Origin: Orlajensenia sp037404875 | GTDB taxonomy: Bacteria > Actinomycetota > Actinomycetes > Actinomycetales > Microbacteriaceae | DNA: 64,000 nucleotides | NCBI RefSeq assembly: GCF_037404875.1 | Contig: NZ_JBBELO010000027.1 | Location: 1 to 64,000, forward strand | Reading direction: 5' to 3' | Shown here: piece after piece, positions 24,855-32,600 of the stretch | Numbering within the stretch: the stretch's first letter is position 1 | Layout: each line of letters begins with the position of its first letter | The notes under the pieces: generated by a model | What the model saw: only the letters and a program-made list of their open reading frames with translations | Databases searched by the model: none | What the model was told of the DNA's origin: nothing | Program-made: the position numbers and the translations under genes

Positions 24855-25679
24855 TCATGCGGTCGAGATCGCGATGATGGGGTCGCTCGTCGGGGCCTTC
24901 GACCCACCCGAGGGCTCGACCGTCACGCCGATGGAGGCACCCTCCGGCATGCCGCCGCTGATCAGGTGCACGGTCACGCCGTTGGCCACGCTCTCGAACG
25001 TTCCCGCGGGCTGGGCACCGGCATCCGTGATGACCCAGGCCTCATAGGTCTGGTCGGAGGCGAGTGAGGGCAGCTCGTCGACGAGCAGCGCCCCCCGCTC
25101 GAGCTCGTCGGACCAGACGACGCTCGCCGTGCGGCCGTCGTCGAGTCGCTGTGTTCGATGCTGGGTATCGGGCGCGGCGTTGATCTCGGTGAGCGCGGAG
25201 GCGACGGTGCTCTCGTTGCCGCCGCCGATGGCTCCTCCCACCGCGATGCCGGCGAAGAACAGGCCGGCCGCTGCCGCGACCGCCGCGACGGCTGCGCCGA
25301 CCCGCGTGCCCCAGCGACGCCGGGCCGCCGTCTCGACCGGGCCGGCACCGCCGGGCGCCGCCGGCGCGGCGCTCGACTTGGGCGCGGCGTCGGCATTCCG
25401 TGGTTGAGCCGCGGCCGACGCCGCGGCAGGGCTGGCATCCGCCTGCGCGGTCACCGCGATGCGGGCCATGAGAGCGTCGCGCATCGAGGCAGGCGGCTCG
25501 ACCGAGGGAACCGAGAGGGCCAGCTGGGTGGCGACGACCTCGAAGGCGGCGGCCTCTGCGGCGAGGTCCGCATCCGTCGCGCGGGCGGCATCCAGCCGGG
25601 CGCGCTCCTCCTCGGTCAGGGCGTCGAGCGCCCCCGCAGCGGCGAGCGCGCGGAGTTCCTCGCTGTTGTGCCCGTTCAT
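24855..25679 (-). CDS. rskA: Anti-sigma-K factor RskA family protein
   Basis: A 274-residue single-pass membrane anti-sigma factor. The N-terminal cytoplasmic domain (EELRALAAAGALDALTEEE) holds the sigma factor, an Ala/Pro-rich linker follows, one membrane helix lies near 126-148, and the C-terminal extracytoplasmic RskA domain (ASDQTYEAWVITDAGAQPAG) senses the signal. In mycobacteria, membrane proteases cut RskA to free SigK. Its start overlaps the sigK stop by 4 bp (ATGA). Confidence 0.92.
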   Translation of the reverse strand: MNGHNSEELRALAAAGALDALTEEERARLDAARATDADLAAEAAAFEVVATQLALSVPSVEPPASMRDALMARIAVTAQADASPAAASAAAQPRNADAAPKSSAAPAAPGGAGPVETAARRRWGTRVGAAVAAVAAAAGLFFAGIAVGGAIGGGNESTVASALTEINAAPDTQHRTQRLDDGRTASVVWSDELERGALLVDELPSLASDQTYEAWVITDAGAQPAGTFESVANGVTVHLISGGMPEGASIGVTVEPSGGSKAPTSDPIIAISTA

Positions 25680-26263
25680 GCGCTCACCCCCAGAATCTCT
25701 CGCATCCGGATCATCCCGTCCCGGATGCGGGTCTTGATCGTGCCGATCGGCACGTCGAGAAGCGTAGCGATCTGCTGCTGCGTATAGCCCCCGTAGTACG
25801 CGAGCTGGATGGCCTCGCGCTGGGATTCGGTGAGCTTGTCGAGGGCGCGCGCGGCCCGCTCGTGGTCCAGGCGGATCTCGACCGATTCCGCGACGTCGGC
25901 GACGCTCGTCGCCAGCTCGCGGTGACCGGCTGCGACATCACGATCACGCGCAGACTGAGCCGAGCGGATGCGGTCGACCGCGCGCCGGTGGGCGATGGTG
26001 AGCACCCATGTCACGGCCCGGCCGCGGCCGGCGTCGAAACGCGGGGCCTGCTGCCAGATCTCGAGGAAGATCTCCTGCGTGACCTCCTCGGATTGCGCGT
26101 GGTCGCGCACGAGGTGACGGACGAGGCCGAGCACGCGGCCCGCGAGCTGGTCGTAGAGCTCGCCGAACGCCGCCTGATCGCCGGAGCCGACGCGCGCGAG
26201 CAGCTCCTCCGGCGCCATGACCGGAGTGCCTTCCTCTTCTTCGGCTCGCATCCGGTCCAGCAT
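25676..26263 (-). CDS. sigK: ECF RNA polymerase sigma factor SigK
   Basis: An ECF sigma factor of 195 residues. Region 2 includes GELYDQLAGRVLGLV and SEEVTQEIFLEIWQ; region 4 includes LTESQREAIQLAYYGGYTQQ and VPIGTIKTRIRDGM. SigK identity rests on the neighbouring rskA, dipZ and fasciclin genes. There is no Cys in the protein, so the redox disulfide described for M. tuberculosis SigK cannot form. The frame opens at 26350 inside dipZ; ATG 26263 (or 26251) is preferred. It lies 49 nt after dipZ and is probably co-transcribed with it. Confidence 0.9.
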   Translation of the reverse strand: MLDRMRAEEEEGTPVMAPEELLARVGSGDQAAFGELYDQLAGRVLGLVRHLVRDHAQSEEVTQEIFLEIWQQAPRFDAGRGRAVTWVLTIAHRRAVDRIRSAQSARDRDVAAGHRELATSVADVAESVEIRLDHERAARALDKLTESQREAIQLAYYGGYTQQQIATLLDVPIGTIKTRIRDGMIRMREILGVSA

Positions 26264-26312
26264 GACAGACCATGCCGAGCGTGGCGCGCCACGGCCCGCC
26301 CTGCGGCGGAAC

Positions 26313-28028
26313 TCAACCGAAGGTGAATGAGTAAGCGTCGACACCCGCACTCACCTCCACACTCAGCTCGCCCTTCCCCACGTCGTCCGTCGACAGCAGG
26401 CGGTAGGAGGTGGGAACGCCGTGCACCTGGATCGTGCGGCTTCCCGACGGGGTCGTGACCTTCACCGTTCCCTCGCCGCCGAGCACCATCCGCACCTCGC
26501 GGGCGTCGTAGGCCAGGGCGACGGATGCCGTGCTCCCGGTGGGCGTGATGTTCTGCGTTCCGAGCGCCCAGTCACCGTCGAGGGCGAAGCTGTCGGCCGG
26601 GAGCTTCTTGGGCGCCGCGAACGAGCGGTCCCCCGCCGTGTAGCTCTGCTTGCCCGCGAAGTTCACCTGCTTGGTCGAGCCGAGGAACGTCTCCCGGGTG
26701 ATGGCGGCGGTGTCGGGCGTCGAGTCGGCGACCTCCGTCGGCCGCGGCAGGGCGGCAGCCGGGTTCGCATCCTGCAGCAGTTCTCGCAGGAGCTTCTCGG
26801 TGACGTCGTAACCGCCTTCGCCGAATGAGATGTGCCGTACGACGCCCTTCGCGTCGATGAGGTAGTGCGCCGGCCAGTAGCGGTTGCGGTAGCCGGTCCA
26901 GGTGGAGAGCGAGTTGTCGATGGCGACGGGGTAGTCGATGCCGAAGTCCGCGGCGCCCGACTTCACGTTGCGCACCTCCTTCTCGAAGGCGTACTCGGGG
27001 GCGTGCACGCCGATCACGGTGAGACCGGCATCGCGATACGCCTTGTCCCAGGCGACGACGTGCGGAATCGAGCGCTGGCAGTTGATGCAGGAGTACGCCC
27101 AGAAGTCCACCAGCACGACGTGGCCGCGCAACCGGTCGAGCGCGAGTGGTGCGTCGCCAGGGGTGTTGAACCATTCCTGGATGCCGGTGAGCGGCGGCGC
27201 CTGCCCGCACGACTGCAGCGTCGGGTGGCCGTCGGTGCACCTCGAGAGCTGCCGGTTGGCATCCGTCACGATGCCGCCGAGGCCGAGCGCCTTCTTCACC
27301 TCGCTCGAACCGGCGAGCTGGCGCTGGAAGCCCGCCGTGTAGTCGGGGATGAGGCGCTGCAGCACCGCCGGCAGCCCCGCAGCCAACCCGATCGCGAGGG
27401 CGATCATGACGACGCCTCCCGTGATGCGGATGCCGCGCTGGTGGGCGCGGAACGTCTTCACCCGCTCGGCGACGCGTCGCCCTGCGAGCGCGAACACGAG
27501 CAGCGGCAGTGCGGTTCCGACGGCGAAGCTCACGGTGAGGACGATCGTCTCGGCTCCGATGCGACCGGTCGAGCCGGCAACCGTGATGGCCGCGAGCACC
27601 GGCCCGGCACACGGTACGTACACGGCTCCGAGAGCCAGCCCCAGGCCGATGCCGGAGCGGTCGGTGCCGACGTCCTTCTTCGGGATCCACACGAAGGGCT
27701 TCTCCAGCAGCGCCTCGAAGCGGGGCACGATGAGGCCGATGCCGATGAGCACGAGAACGATCACGCCCGCCCACAGCAGGAAGTCCTGCGGCAGGTGCAG
27801 CAGTGCGAGCAAGAGCGACCCCACGAGCGTGAAGACGCTGAAGCTCAGCACGAGCCCGACGATGACGAGGTAGGGGCGCCACCGGGCCTGCCGGGCGGCG
27901 CGGTCCGCATCCGTTCGCGCGTTCTGGGCGCCGCCGGAGAGGAAGATCACCGGCAGCACCGGCAGGATGCAGGGCGAGATGCCGGTGATGAGGCCTCCGA
28001 TGAAGCCGATGAGTGCGAGCGAGATCAA
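26313..28028 (-). CDS. dipZ: DipZ: CcdA-thioredoxin-like fusion protein
   Basis: A 571-residue membrane thiol-transfer protein. A CcdA-type domain of about six helices (1-245), with Cys in ISPCILPV and VPCAGPV, carries electrons across the membrane. It is fused to an extracytoplasmic TlpA/thioredoxin domain with the CxxC motif SCINC, and then a C-terminal beta-rich domain. In M. tuberculosis dipZ lies between two fasciclin-like antigen genes under SigK. The TTG start has GGAGG 4 nt upstream. A SigK-type promoter lies just upstream, and sigK-rskA follow. Confidence 0.92.
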   Translation of the reverse strand: MISLALIGFIGGLITGISPCILPVLPVIFLSGGAQNARTDADRAARQARWRPYLVIVGLVLSFSVFTLVGSLLLALLHLPQDFLLWAGVIVLVLIGIGLIVPRFEALLEKPFVWIPKKDVGTDRSGIGLGLALGAVYVPCAGPVLAAITVAGSTGRIGAETIVLTVSFAVGTALPLLVFALAGRRVAERVKTFRAHQRGIRITGGVVMIALAIGLAAGLPAVLQRLIPDYTAGFQRQLAGSSEVKKALGLGGIVTDANRQLSRCTDGHPTLQSCGQAPPLTGIQEWFNTPGDAPLALDRLRGHVVLVDFWAYSCINCQRSIPHVVAWDKAYRDAGLTVIGVHAPEYAFEKEVRNVKSGAADFGIDYPVAIDNSLSTWTGYRNRYWPAHYLIDAKGVVRHISFGEGGYDVTEKLLRELLQDANPAAALPRPTEVADSTPDTAAITRETFLGSTKQVNFAGKQSYTAGDRSFAAPKKLPADSFALDGDWALGTQNITPTGSTASVALAYDAREVRMVLGGEGTVKVTTPSGSRTIQVHGVPTSYRLLSTDDVGKGELSVEVSAGVDAYSFTFG

Positions 28029-28051
28029 AGCGCCTCCGAGTTTCAGTCGGT

Positions 28052-28078
28052 ATTCGGCGTGACGGGGGTCGCGGATTG
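28052..28078 (-). promoter_or_regulatory. SigK-type promoter of dipZ-sigK-rskA
   Basis: On the minus strand CAATCC (28073-28078) and CCGAAT (28052-28057) are 15 bp apart. The mycobacterial SigK consensus is about CCATCC-N16/17-CCGAAT. The promoter would start transcription about 17 nt before the dipZ TTG and place sigK and rskA under autoregulation. Confidence 0.7.
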
Positions 28079-28112
28079 TTCGACGGGCGTGTGAGAAATC
28101 TCACTCGGTTAG

Positions 28113-28139
28113 CAATCCGGCCTCTCCGCCACTCCGAAG
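28113..28139 (+). promoter_or_regulatory. SigK-type promoter of the fasciclin lipoprotein gene
   Basis: CAATCC (28113-28118) and CCGAAG (28134-28139), again exactly 15 bp apart, point away from the dipZ promoter. The identical -35 box and spacing in the two divergent promoters make a shared sigma factor likely. Confidence 0.7.
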
Positions 28140-28190
28140 AGAGCGTGACGGCCCCACAGCACGTGGGCCGCACACTGAAGGAGTAGAACA

Positions 28191-28844
28191 ATGCGACACA
28201 CCTCGCGCACGGCGCTCGCCGCGCTCTCACTCGTCGCGGTCGCGACGCTCGGCCTCACCGCCTGTTCCTCCGGCGGTTCGGCATCCGAGACCACCTCCAA
28301 ATCCGATGACAGCATGTCGTCGTCCACGCCCGAAGCGACCACGATGGATCCGGCCGCCGACCTCGTGGGCAGCGGATGCGCCGCCTACGCCGAGCAGGTT
28401 CCCGATGGCGCAGGCTCGGTTGCCGGCATGGCCGCCGACCCCGTTGCCGTCGCCGCATCCAACAACCCGCTGCTGAAGACCCTCACCGCCGCGGTGTCGG
28501 GGCAGCTGAACCCGAACGTCAACCTCGTCGACACGCTGAACGGCTCGGAGTTCACCGTCTTCGCGCCCGTGGATGACGCCTTCGCCAAGATCGACACCGC
28601 GACGATCGACTCGCTGAAGACCGACTCCGACACCCTGACCAATATCCTCACCTACCACGTGGTTCCCGGCCAGATCGCCCCTGACGCCATCGACGGCGAC
28701 CACGCCACGGTTCAGGGCGGCACCGTGACCGTCACCGGAAGCGGCGACGACATCATGGTCAACGGCGCCAAGGTCATCTGCGGAGGCGTTCACACCGCCA
28801 ACGCGACCGTCTACCTCATTGACACGGTGCTCATGCCCCAGTAG
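28191..28844 (+). CDS. Fasciclin-domain lipoprotein (MPT70/MPT83-like)
   Basis: A 217-residue lipoprotein. The signal peptide ends in the lipobox LTAC near residue 25, followed by a Ser/Thr-rich linker and a single fasciclin (FAS1) domain with NPLLKTLTAAVSG, FTVFAPVDDAFAKID and LTYHVVPGQI. Homologues MPT70/MPT83 are SigK-dependent surface antigens of mycobacteria. One pair of Cys (CAAYAEQVP and VICGGVHTAN) may form a disulfide that DipZ could service. AAGGAG ribosome binding site; a strong terminator follows. Confidence 0.93.
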   Translation: MRHTSRTALAALSLVAVATLGLTACSSGGSASETTSKSDDSMSSSTPEATTMDPAADLVGSGCAAYAEQVPDGAGSVAGMAADPVAVAASNNPLLKTLTAAVSGQLNPNVNLVDTLNGSEFTVFAPVDDAFAKIDTATIDSLKTDSDTLTNILTYHVVPGQIAPDAIDGDHATVQGGTVTVTGSGDDIMVNGAKVICGGVHTANATVYLIDTVLMPQ

Positions 28845-28879
28845 GCATGCACCGGATGCGCGCCTCCTGTCGCGCATCG

Positions 28880-28914
28880 CGAGCCCCCGACCCGTGCCCA
28901 CGGTCGGGGGCTCG
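28880..28914 (+). terminator. Terminator after the fasciclin gene
   Basis: A 13-bp stem (CGAGCCCCCGACC with GGTCGGGGGCTCG, 9-nt loop) 36 nt after the stop, followed by TTC. It also separates the gene from the next leaderless promoter. Confidence 0.8.
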
Positions 28915-28960
28915 TTCATGTCCGGGCGTCGAGACGGGACCGCGAGTTAGGCTGGCGGCC

Positions 28961-29653
28961 ATGCGGCTGCTACTCATCCGGCACGGGCAGACCTCCTCGA
29001 ACGTGCTCGGCCTGCTCGACACCGATGCACCCGGTCCGAGCCTCACCGAACTCGGCGACCGTCAGTCGAAGGGCATTCCGGACGCGCTCGCCGAGCGGAA
29101 CCCCGAGGCCATCTTCATCTCGAGGCTCGTGCGCACCCACGAGACCGCCGTCCCGCTTGCCGAGCACCTGAACCTCTCGGGCACCGTGCTCGGCGGACTG
29201 AACGAGATCGAGGCCGGATCCCTTGAGGATCTCAGCGACATCGCCTCCGTGCACACCTACCTCACGACCGCATTCGCCTGGGCCGAGGGCGACATGGCTC
29301 GGCGTATGCCCGGCGGCCCCGACGGGCACGAGTTCTTCTCCCGCTTCGACGCCGCCATCGCCGACGTGGTGGCCACCGGCGTCGAGACCGCCGCCGTCTT
29401 CAGCCACGGCATGGCGATCAGGGCCTGGGCGGCCGCACGCGCGAGCGATATCGACGGTTCCTATGCTGCGACGCACGAGCTCGACAACACCGGAATGGTC
29501 AGTCTCGACTCCGGCGAGGATGGAACCTGGACTCTCGTCGAATGGCGCTCGACGCCTCTCATGGGCACCGCGGTGGCCGACGCCGAAGCCCTCGACCCGA
29601 CGGCGCGCACCCTCTCGACGCTGCGCGAGCCGACGGAGCCGACTGCTCCCTGA
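28961..29653 (+). CDS. Histidine phosphatase family protein
   Basis: A 230-residue phosphoglycerate-mutase-like phosphatase beginning MRLLLIRHGQTSSN, with the catalytic RHG at residues 7-9 and a second His in AVFSHGMAIR. The ATG is preceded by TAGGCT (28948-28953) with a 7-nt gap, fitting a leaderless mRNA. The open frame upstream covers the terminator and is not coding. It is the second enzyme of this superfamily in the window; the substrate is unknown. Confidence 0.87.
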   Translation: MRLLLIRHGQTSSNVLGLLDTDAPGPSLTELGDRQSKGIPDALAERNPEAIFISRLVRTHETAVPLAEHLNLSGTVLGGLNEIEAGSLEDLSDIASVHTYLTTAFAWAEGDMARRMPGGPDGHEFFSRFDAAIADVVATGVETAAVFSHGMAIRAWAAARASDIDGSYAATHELDNTGMVSLDSGEDGTWTLVEWRSTPLMGTAVADAEALDPTARTLSTLREPTEPTAP

Positions 29654-29672
29654 GCTTGTCGAGTCCCTGAGC
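29646..29672. repeat. CCCTGAGCTTGTCGA-type repeat copy
   Basis: CTCCCTGAGCTTGTCGAG followed by TCCCTGAGC overlaps the stop of the phosphatase gene. It belongs to the same dispersed short repeat seen at 39171-39301 and about 57562. Confidence 0.5.
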
Positions 29673-29754
29673 ATCCGGTCTCTCGCAACCCCCTTGCCGC
29701 GGTCGCCTGCAGGGCGCAGGCTGCAGGGACGTGTCGATCGAACGAGGAGGCCCC

Positions 29755-29973
29755 ATGTCAGACCAGAACGCACAGACGCCGACCGGCGAGTCGAAGGACG
29801 AACTGGCTTCCCAGGCGGATGCAGCCGCCGAGACTGCGGATGACGCGGATGACGCCGACGGCGGGGGCCACGACCTCGGCGCGAAGGTCAACGACGCCCA
29901 GCTCGGCCCCGGCGGCGGACTCGAGAAGGATGCAGAAGAGCACCTCGGACCGGACCTCGATCCGACGGAGTGA
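29755..29973 (+). CDS. Small acidic hypothetical protein 4
   Basis: A 72-residue acidic protein starting MSDQNAQTPTGESKDELASQ, rich in Ala, Asp and Gly, with a run of DDADDADGGG. GAGGAGG lies 4-5 nt before the ATG. It shares the MSDQNA start with the DUF3072 protein at 40438 and resembles the other small acidic proteins here. Function unknown. Confidence 0.65.
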   Translation: MSDQNAQTPTGESKDELASQADAAAETADDADDADGGGHDLGAKVNDAQLGPGGGLEKDAEEHLGPDLDPTE

Positions 29974-29995
29974 GCGGAGGCTGCGTCGCCTGCTC

Positions 29996-30664
29996 TCAGC
30001 CGGCTCCGCTCTCGCCGCAGCAGACGATGAGGTCGGCGCTCTCGCGGGTGGGGGCGATCATCGCGGCATTGGCGCCGTCCACGTCGCGCGCCCACGCACG
30101 CGCGGCATCCGGGTTCCGCCCGCCGGCGACGTGCCGTTCGACGAGCCGTCGCATCCGTTCGGGTTCGGGGGCTTCGCAGAACCAGGCCTCGTCGAGTCGC
30201 GCTCGCACGCCGCCCCACGGCTCGGCGCGCACGAGCAAGTAGTTGCCCTCGACGACCACGAAGCGCGTCTCGGGCTCCACGGCGATCTGTGCGGCCACCG
30301 GTTCCTCGATGCGACGGTCGAAGCCCGGCGCATAGACGGTGTGACCGCGTTCGTGACGGATGCGGTCGAGCAGGGCGAGGAACCCCCACCCGTCGAACGT
30401 GTCGATGGCGCCCTTCCGGTCGGCGGCGCCGAGCCGGTGAAGCGTCGAGGAGGCCAGGTGGAAGCCGTCCATCGGCACGTGAACGGCGGCGGCTTCCCGC
30501 AGCTCGTTCAGTCGCCCGACGACGGCGGCCGCCACGGTGCTCTTGCCCGCGCCGGGCGACCCGGCGATGCCCACGAGAACGCGTCGATCCGGGTTCGCCG
30601 CAGCCAGGGCGAGCACGCGCTCGGCCAGTTCGGCGGCGGAGGGCGAGGTCGGGGCAGGGATCAC
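29996..30664 (-). CDS. Nucleoside/nucleotide kinase family P-loop protein
   Basis: A 222-residue P-loop kinase of the uridine kinase / pantothenate kinase-like superfamily. Walker A is GSPGAGKST near residues 36-44; VPMDGFHLASSTLHRLGA carries the catalytic Asp and VVVEGNYLL the second acidic block. Actinobacterial proteins of this type are often called nucleoside kinases or FrcK-like sugar kinases; the substrate is not known. The GTG at 30664 is preferred to the far upstream ORF start, which runs into the divergent Eis-like gene. GAGACT lies 6 nt before the start. Confidence 0.85.
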   Translation of the reverse strand: MIPAPTSPSAAELAERVLALAAANPDRRVLVGIAGSPGAGKSTVAAAVVGRLNELREAAAVHVPMDGFHLASSTLHRLGAADRKGAIDTFDGWGFLALLDRIRHERGHTVYAPGFDRRIEEPVAAQIAVEPETRFVVVEGNYLLVRAEPWGGVRARLDEAWFCEAPEPERMRRLVERHVAGGRNPDAARAWARDVDGANAAMIAPTRESADLIVCCGESGAG

Positions 30665-30756
30665 CGCTCGAGTCTCGCAGGCAGTGACCGCGAGAGCCAA
30701 CGGCCGGAACGAACGCTCCACCGGGGCGCTCCGGCGCACATGGATAGTCTGGAGCA

Positions 30757-32115
30757 ATGAGCCAGGGCACCGGCAGGAGCTCGACGGCCGCCGATCGGCT
30801 GCCGGATGCCGCGGCGCGCTCGCTCGACGAGGTGGCCCGCGCCGACCTGGCAACCCACGGGCTGGAGTACGGGCTCGTCGACACCAGCGACGCTGTCGCC
30901 TTCGCATCCTGGTTCCAGGCGGTCGGCCGCGGGTTCCTCGAACGCCGGCTCACCGAAGAGGTTTTAGGTGCGAACCTCGCGGGCCTCGCCACGCGCCGCA
31001 CGACCGGCGTGTGGGACGGCGCGGTTCCGGATGCCGCCGTGCCCGTCGCAACCGTGTCGTCATGGGTGGCACCTCTCACGATGCCCGGCGGGGACGCGCT
31101 CGCCGCGTGGGCGGTGAGCGCCGTGACGGTCGCGCCGACCCACCGGCGGCGCGGCATCGCCCGCGCCCTGATGCAGGGCGAGCTGCGCACGGCGAGCGCC
31201 GCCGGGGTGCCGGTGGCGATACTCACGGCAAGCGAGGCGACCATCTACGGGCGCTTCGGCTACGGCGCGGCGAGCCGGATCGCATCGGTCGAGGTGGATC
31301 GCCGGCGAGCGCAGTGGATCGGACCGCGATCTCCCGGCCGCGTCGACTTCGTGGAACCGGCGGCGCTCCACCCGCGCGCCGCCGACATCGACCGGCGCGC
31401 GGCAGCCCGTACCCCCGGTGAGATCGGCCGGTGGGACTACCTCTTCGATCGCGTGCTCGGCCTGAACGCTCCCGACAGCGATCGCGCGCGCGGCGTGCGC
31501 ACCGTGCGCTACGCGGATGCCGAAGGAGAGGCGCAGGGCTTCGTCGCCTACCATCTCACCGAGGTCGACCACGGATGGGGCGACCTCGAGGTCGACTACT
31601 TCTCGGCCGCGACCGATGACGCCTACCGCGCGTTGTGGAAGTTCCTGGTCGAGCACGACCTGGTCGGCAGCATCCGGGCGTCGCTGCGCTCGCTCGATGA
31701 GCCGCTGCCCGCGCTCATCGCCGACTCCCGCGCGATTCGCTGGACCGAGGTGAGCGACCACCTCTGGGTGCGCATCCTCGACCCGGTGCGAACCTTGGGT
31801 ACCCGGCGCTTCTCGGCCTCCGGACGCCTCGTGCTCGACGTGAGCGACGACCTCGGGTTCGCCGCCGGGCGCTACCTGCTCCAGGTCGACGACGAGGGTC
31901 GCGGGTCGCTCGAGACTCTCGGCGAGACGGATGCGGCCGGCGCGGGTGTGGTTCGGCTCGGCGTCGCGCAGCTCGGCTCACTCAGCCTCGGCGGCTTCCG
32001 CCCGAGCACGCTCGCGGGAGCGGGGGCCATCGAGGTCGATTCTCAAGCGACGCTCGCACTCGCCGAGCGGATGTTCGCCGCCGAGCGCACGCCGCACCTC
32101 AGCATCTGGTTCTGA
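30757..32115 (+). CDS. Eis-like GNAT family N-acetyltransferase
   Basis: A 452-residue three-domain protein of the Eis (enhanced intracellular survival) type: an N-terminal GNAT domain with the acetyl-CoA loop VAPTHRRRGIARAL (residues about 129-142), a second GNAT-like domain, and a C-terminal sterol-carrier-like domain. The C-terminal carboxylate (SIWF) is typical and acts in catalysis in Eis. Eis acetylates amines, including aminoglycosides. TAGTCT (30745-30750) lies 6 nt before the ATG, fitting a leaderless transcript. Confidence 0.88.
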   Translation: MSQGTGRSSTAADRLPDAAARSLDEVARADLATHGLEYGLVDTSDAVAFASWFQAVGRGFLERRLTEEVLGANLAGLATRRTTGVWDGAVPDAAVPVATVSSWVAPLTMPGGDALAAWAVSAVTVAPTHRRRGIARALMQGELRTASAAGVPVAILTASEATIYGRFGYGAASRIASVEVDRRRAQWIGPRSPGRVDFVEPAALHPRAADIDRRAAARTPGEIGRWDYLFDRVLGLNAPDSDRARGVRTVRYADAEGEAQGFVAYHLTEVDHGWGDLEVDYFSAATDDAYRALWKFLVEHDLVGSIRASLRSLDEPLPALIADSRAIRWTEVSDHLWVRILDPVRTLGTRRFSASGRLVLDVSDDLGFAAGRYLLQVDDEGRGSLETLGETDAAGAGVVRLGVAQLGSLSLGGFRPSTLAGAGAIEVDSQATLALAERMFAAERTPHLSIWF

Positions 32116-32125
32116 TTCACCACCG

Positions 32126-32150
32126 GGTCCACCCCGTGGGTGGACCTCTT
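32126..32150 (+). terminator. Terminator after the Eis-like gene
   Basis: A perfect 9-bp stem (GGTCCACCC paired with GGGTGGACC, loop CGT) is followed by TCTT. A further GGGTGGACC copy lies at about 32157. It also ends 15 bp before the stop of the convergent small gene. Confidence 0.7.
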
Positions 32151-32164
32151 CGCCGCGGGTGGAC

Positions 32165-32350
32165 CTACTCGATCGAGCCTTCCGACTCTCCGGATCCCGC
32201 GGTGCTGCCATCGTCGCGAACGTCGTCACCGTCCCGCGGATCCGCGCCGATGTTGTACGACGACGCCTCCTCGGTGCTCGGGTCGTCGGGATCGGTCTGA
32301 TCGACCTCGTCCGCGCCGCTCACGCTGCCGGGTGTGTTGACGTCGCTCAT
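32165..32350 (-). CDS. Small acidic hypothetical protein 5
   Basis: A 61-residue acidic protein starting MSDVNTPGSVSGADEVDQTD, rich in Asp, Ser, Gly and Glu. The ATG at 32350 has GAGGAG 7 nt upstream. It fits the small acidic MSD protein set of this window. No family is recognised and no membrane segment is present. Confidence 0.62.
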   Translation of the reverse strand: MSDVNTPGSVSGADEVDQTDPDDPSTEEASSYNIGADPRDGDDVRDDGSTAGSGESEGSIE

Positions 32351-32600
32351 GGTGGTGCTCCTCGCTGTCGATGCGCCCCGGCTCGATGGCCCGGCCGCCA
32401 TCCCCACTCTGCGCCCCGGGCCGTGAGCGGCGCAGGGGCTTGTGAGCGGTGTTGACGGATGCTAGCCGTCGCTTCCGAAGTCCGCGAACGAGCAGTGCGC
32501 AAGGGGGTTGGATGCCGGGCCCGAGACGGGTTCGCTGGAGGGTACGGCGCAGGCCACCATCGCGATGGGCGACTGCGGCCACCGATCGTGAGGAGCACAG

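Noticed and set aside
26264..26350. Longer N-terminus for SigK
   Set aside because: It would overlap the 3' end of dipZ and adds an Arg-rich stretch that is not typical of ECF sigma factors.
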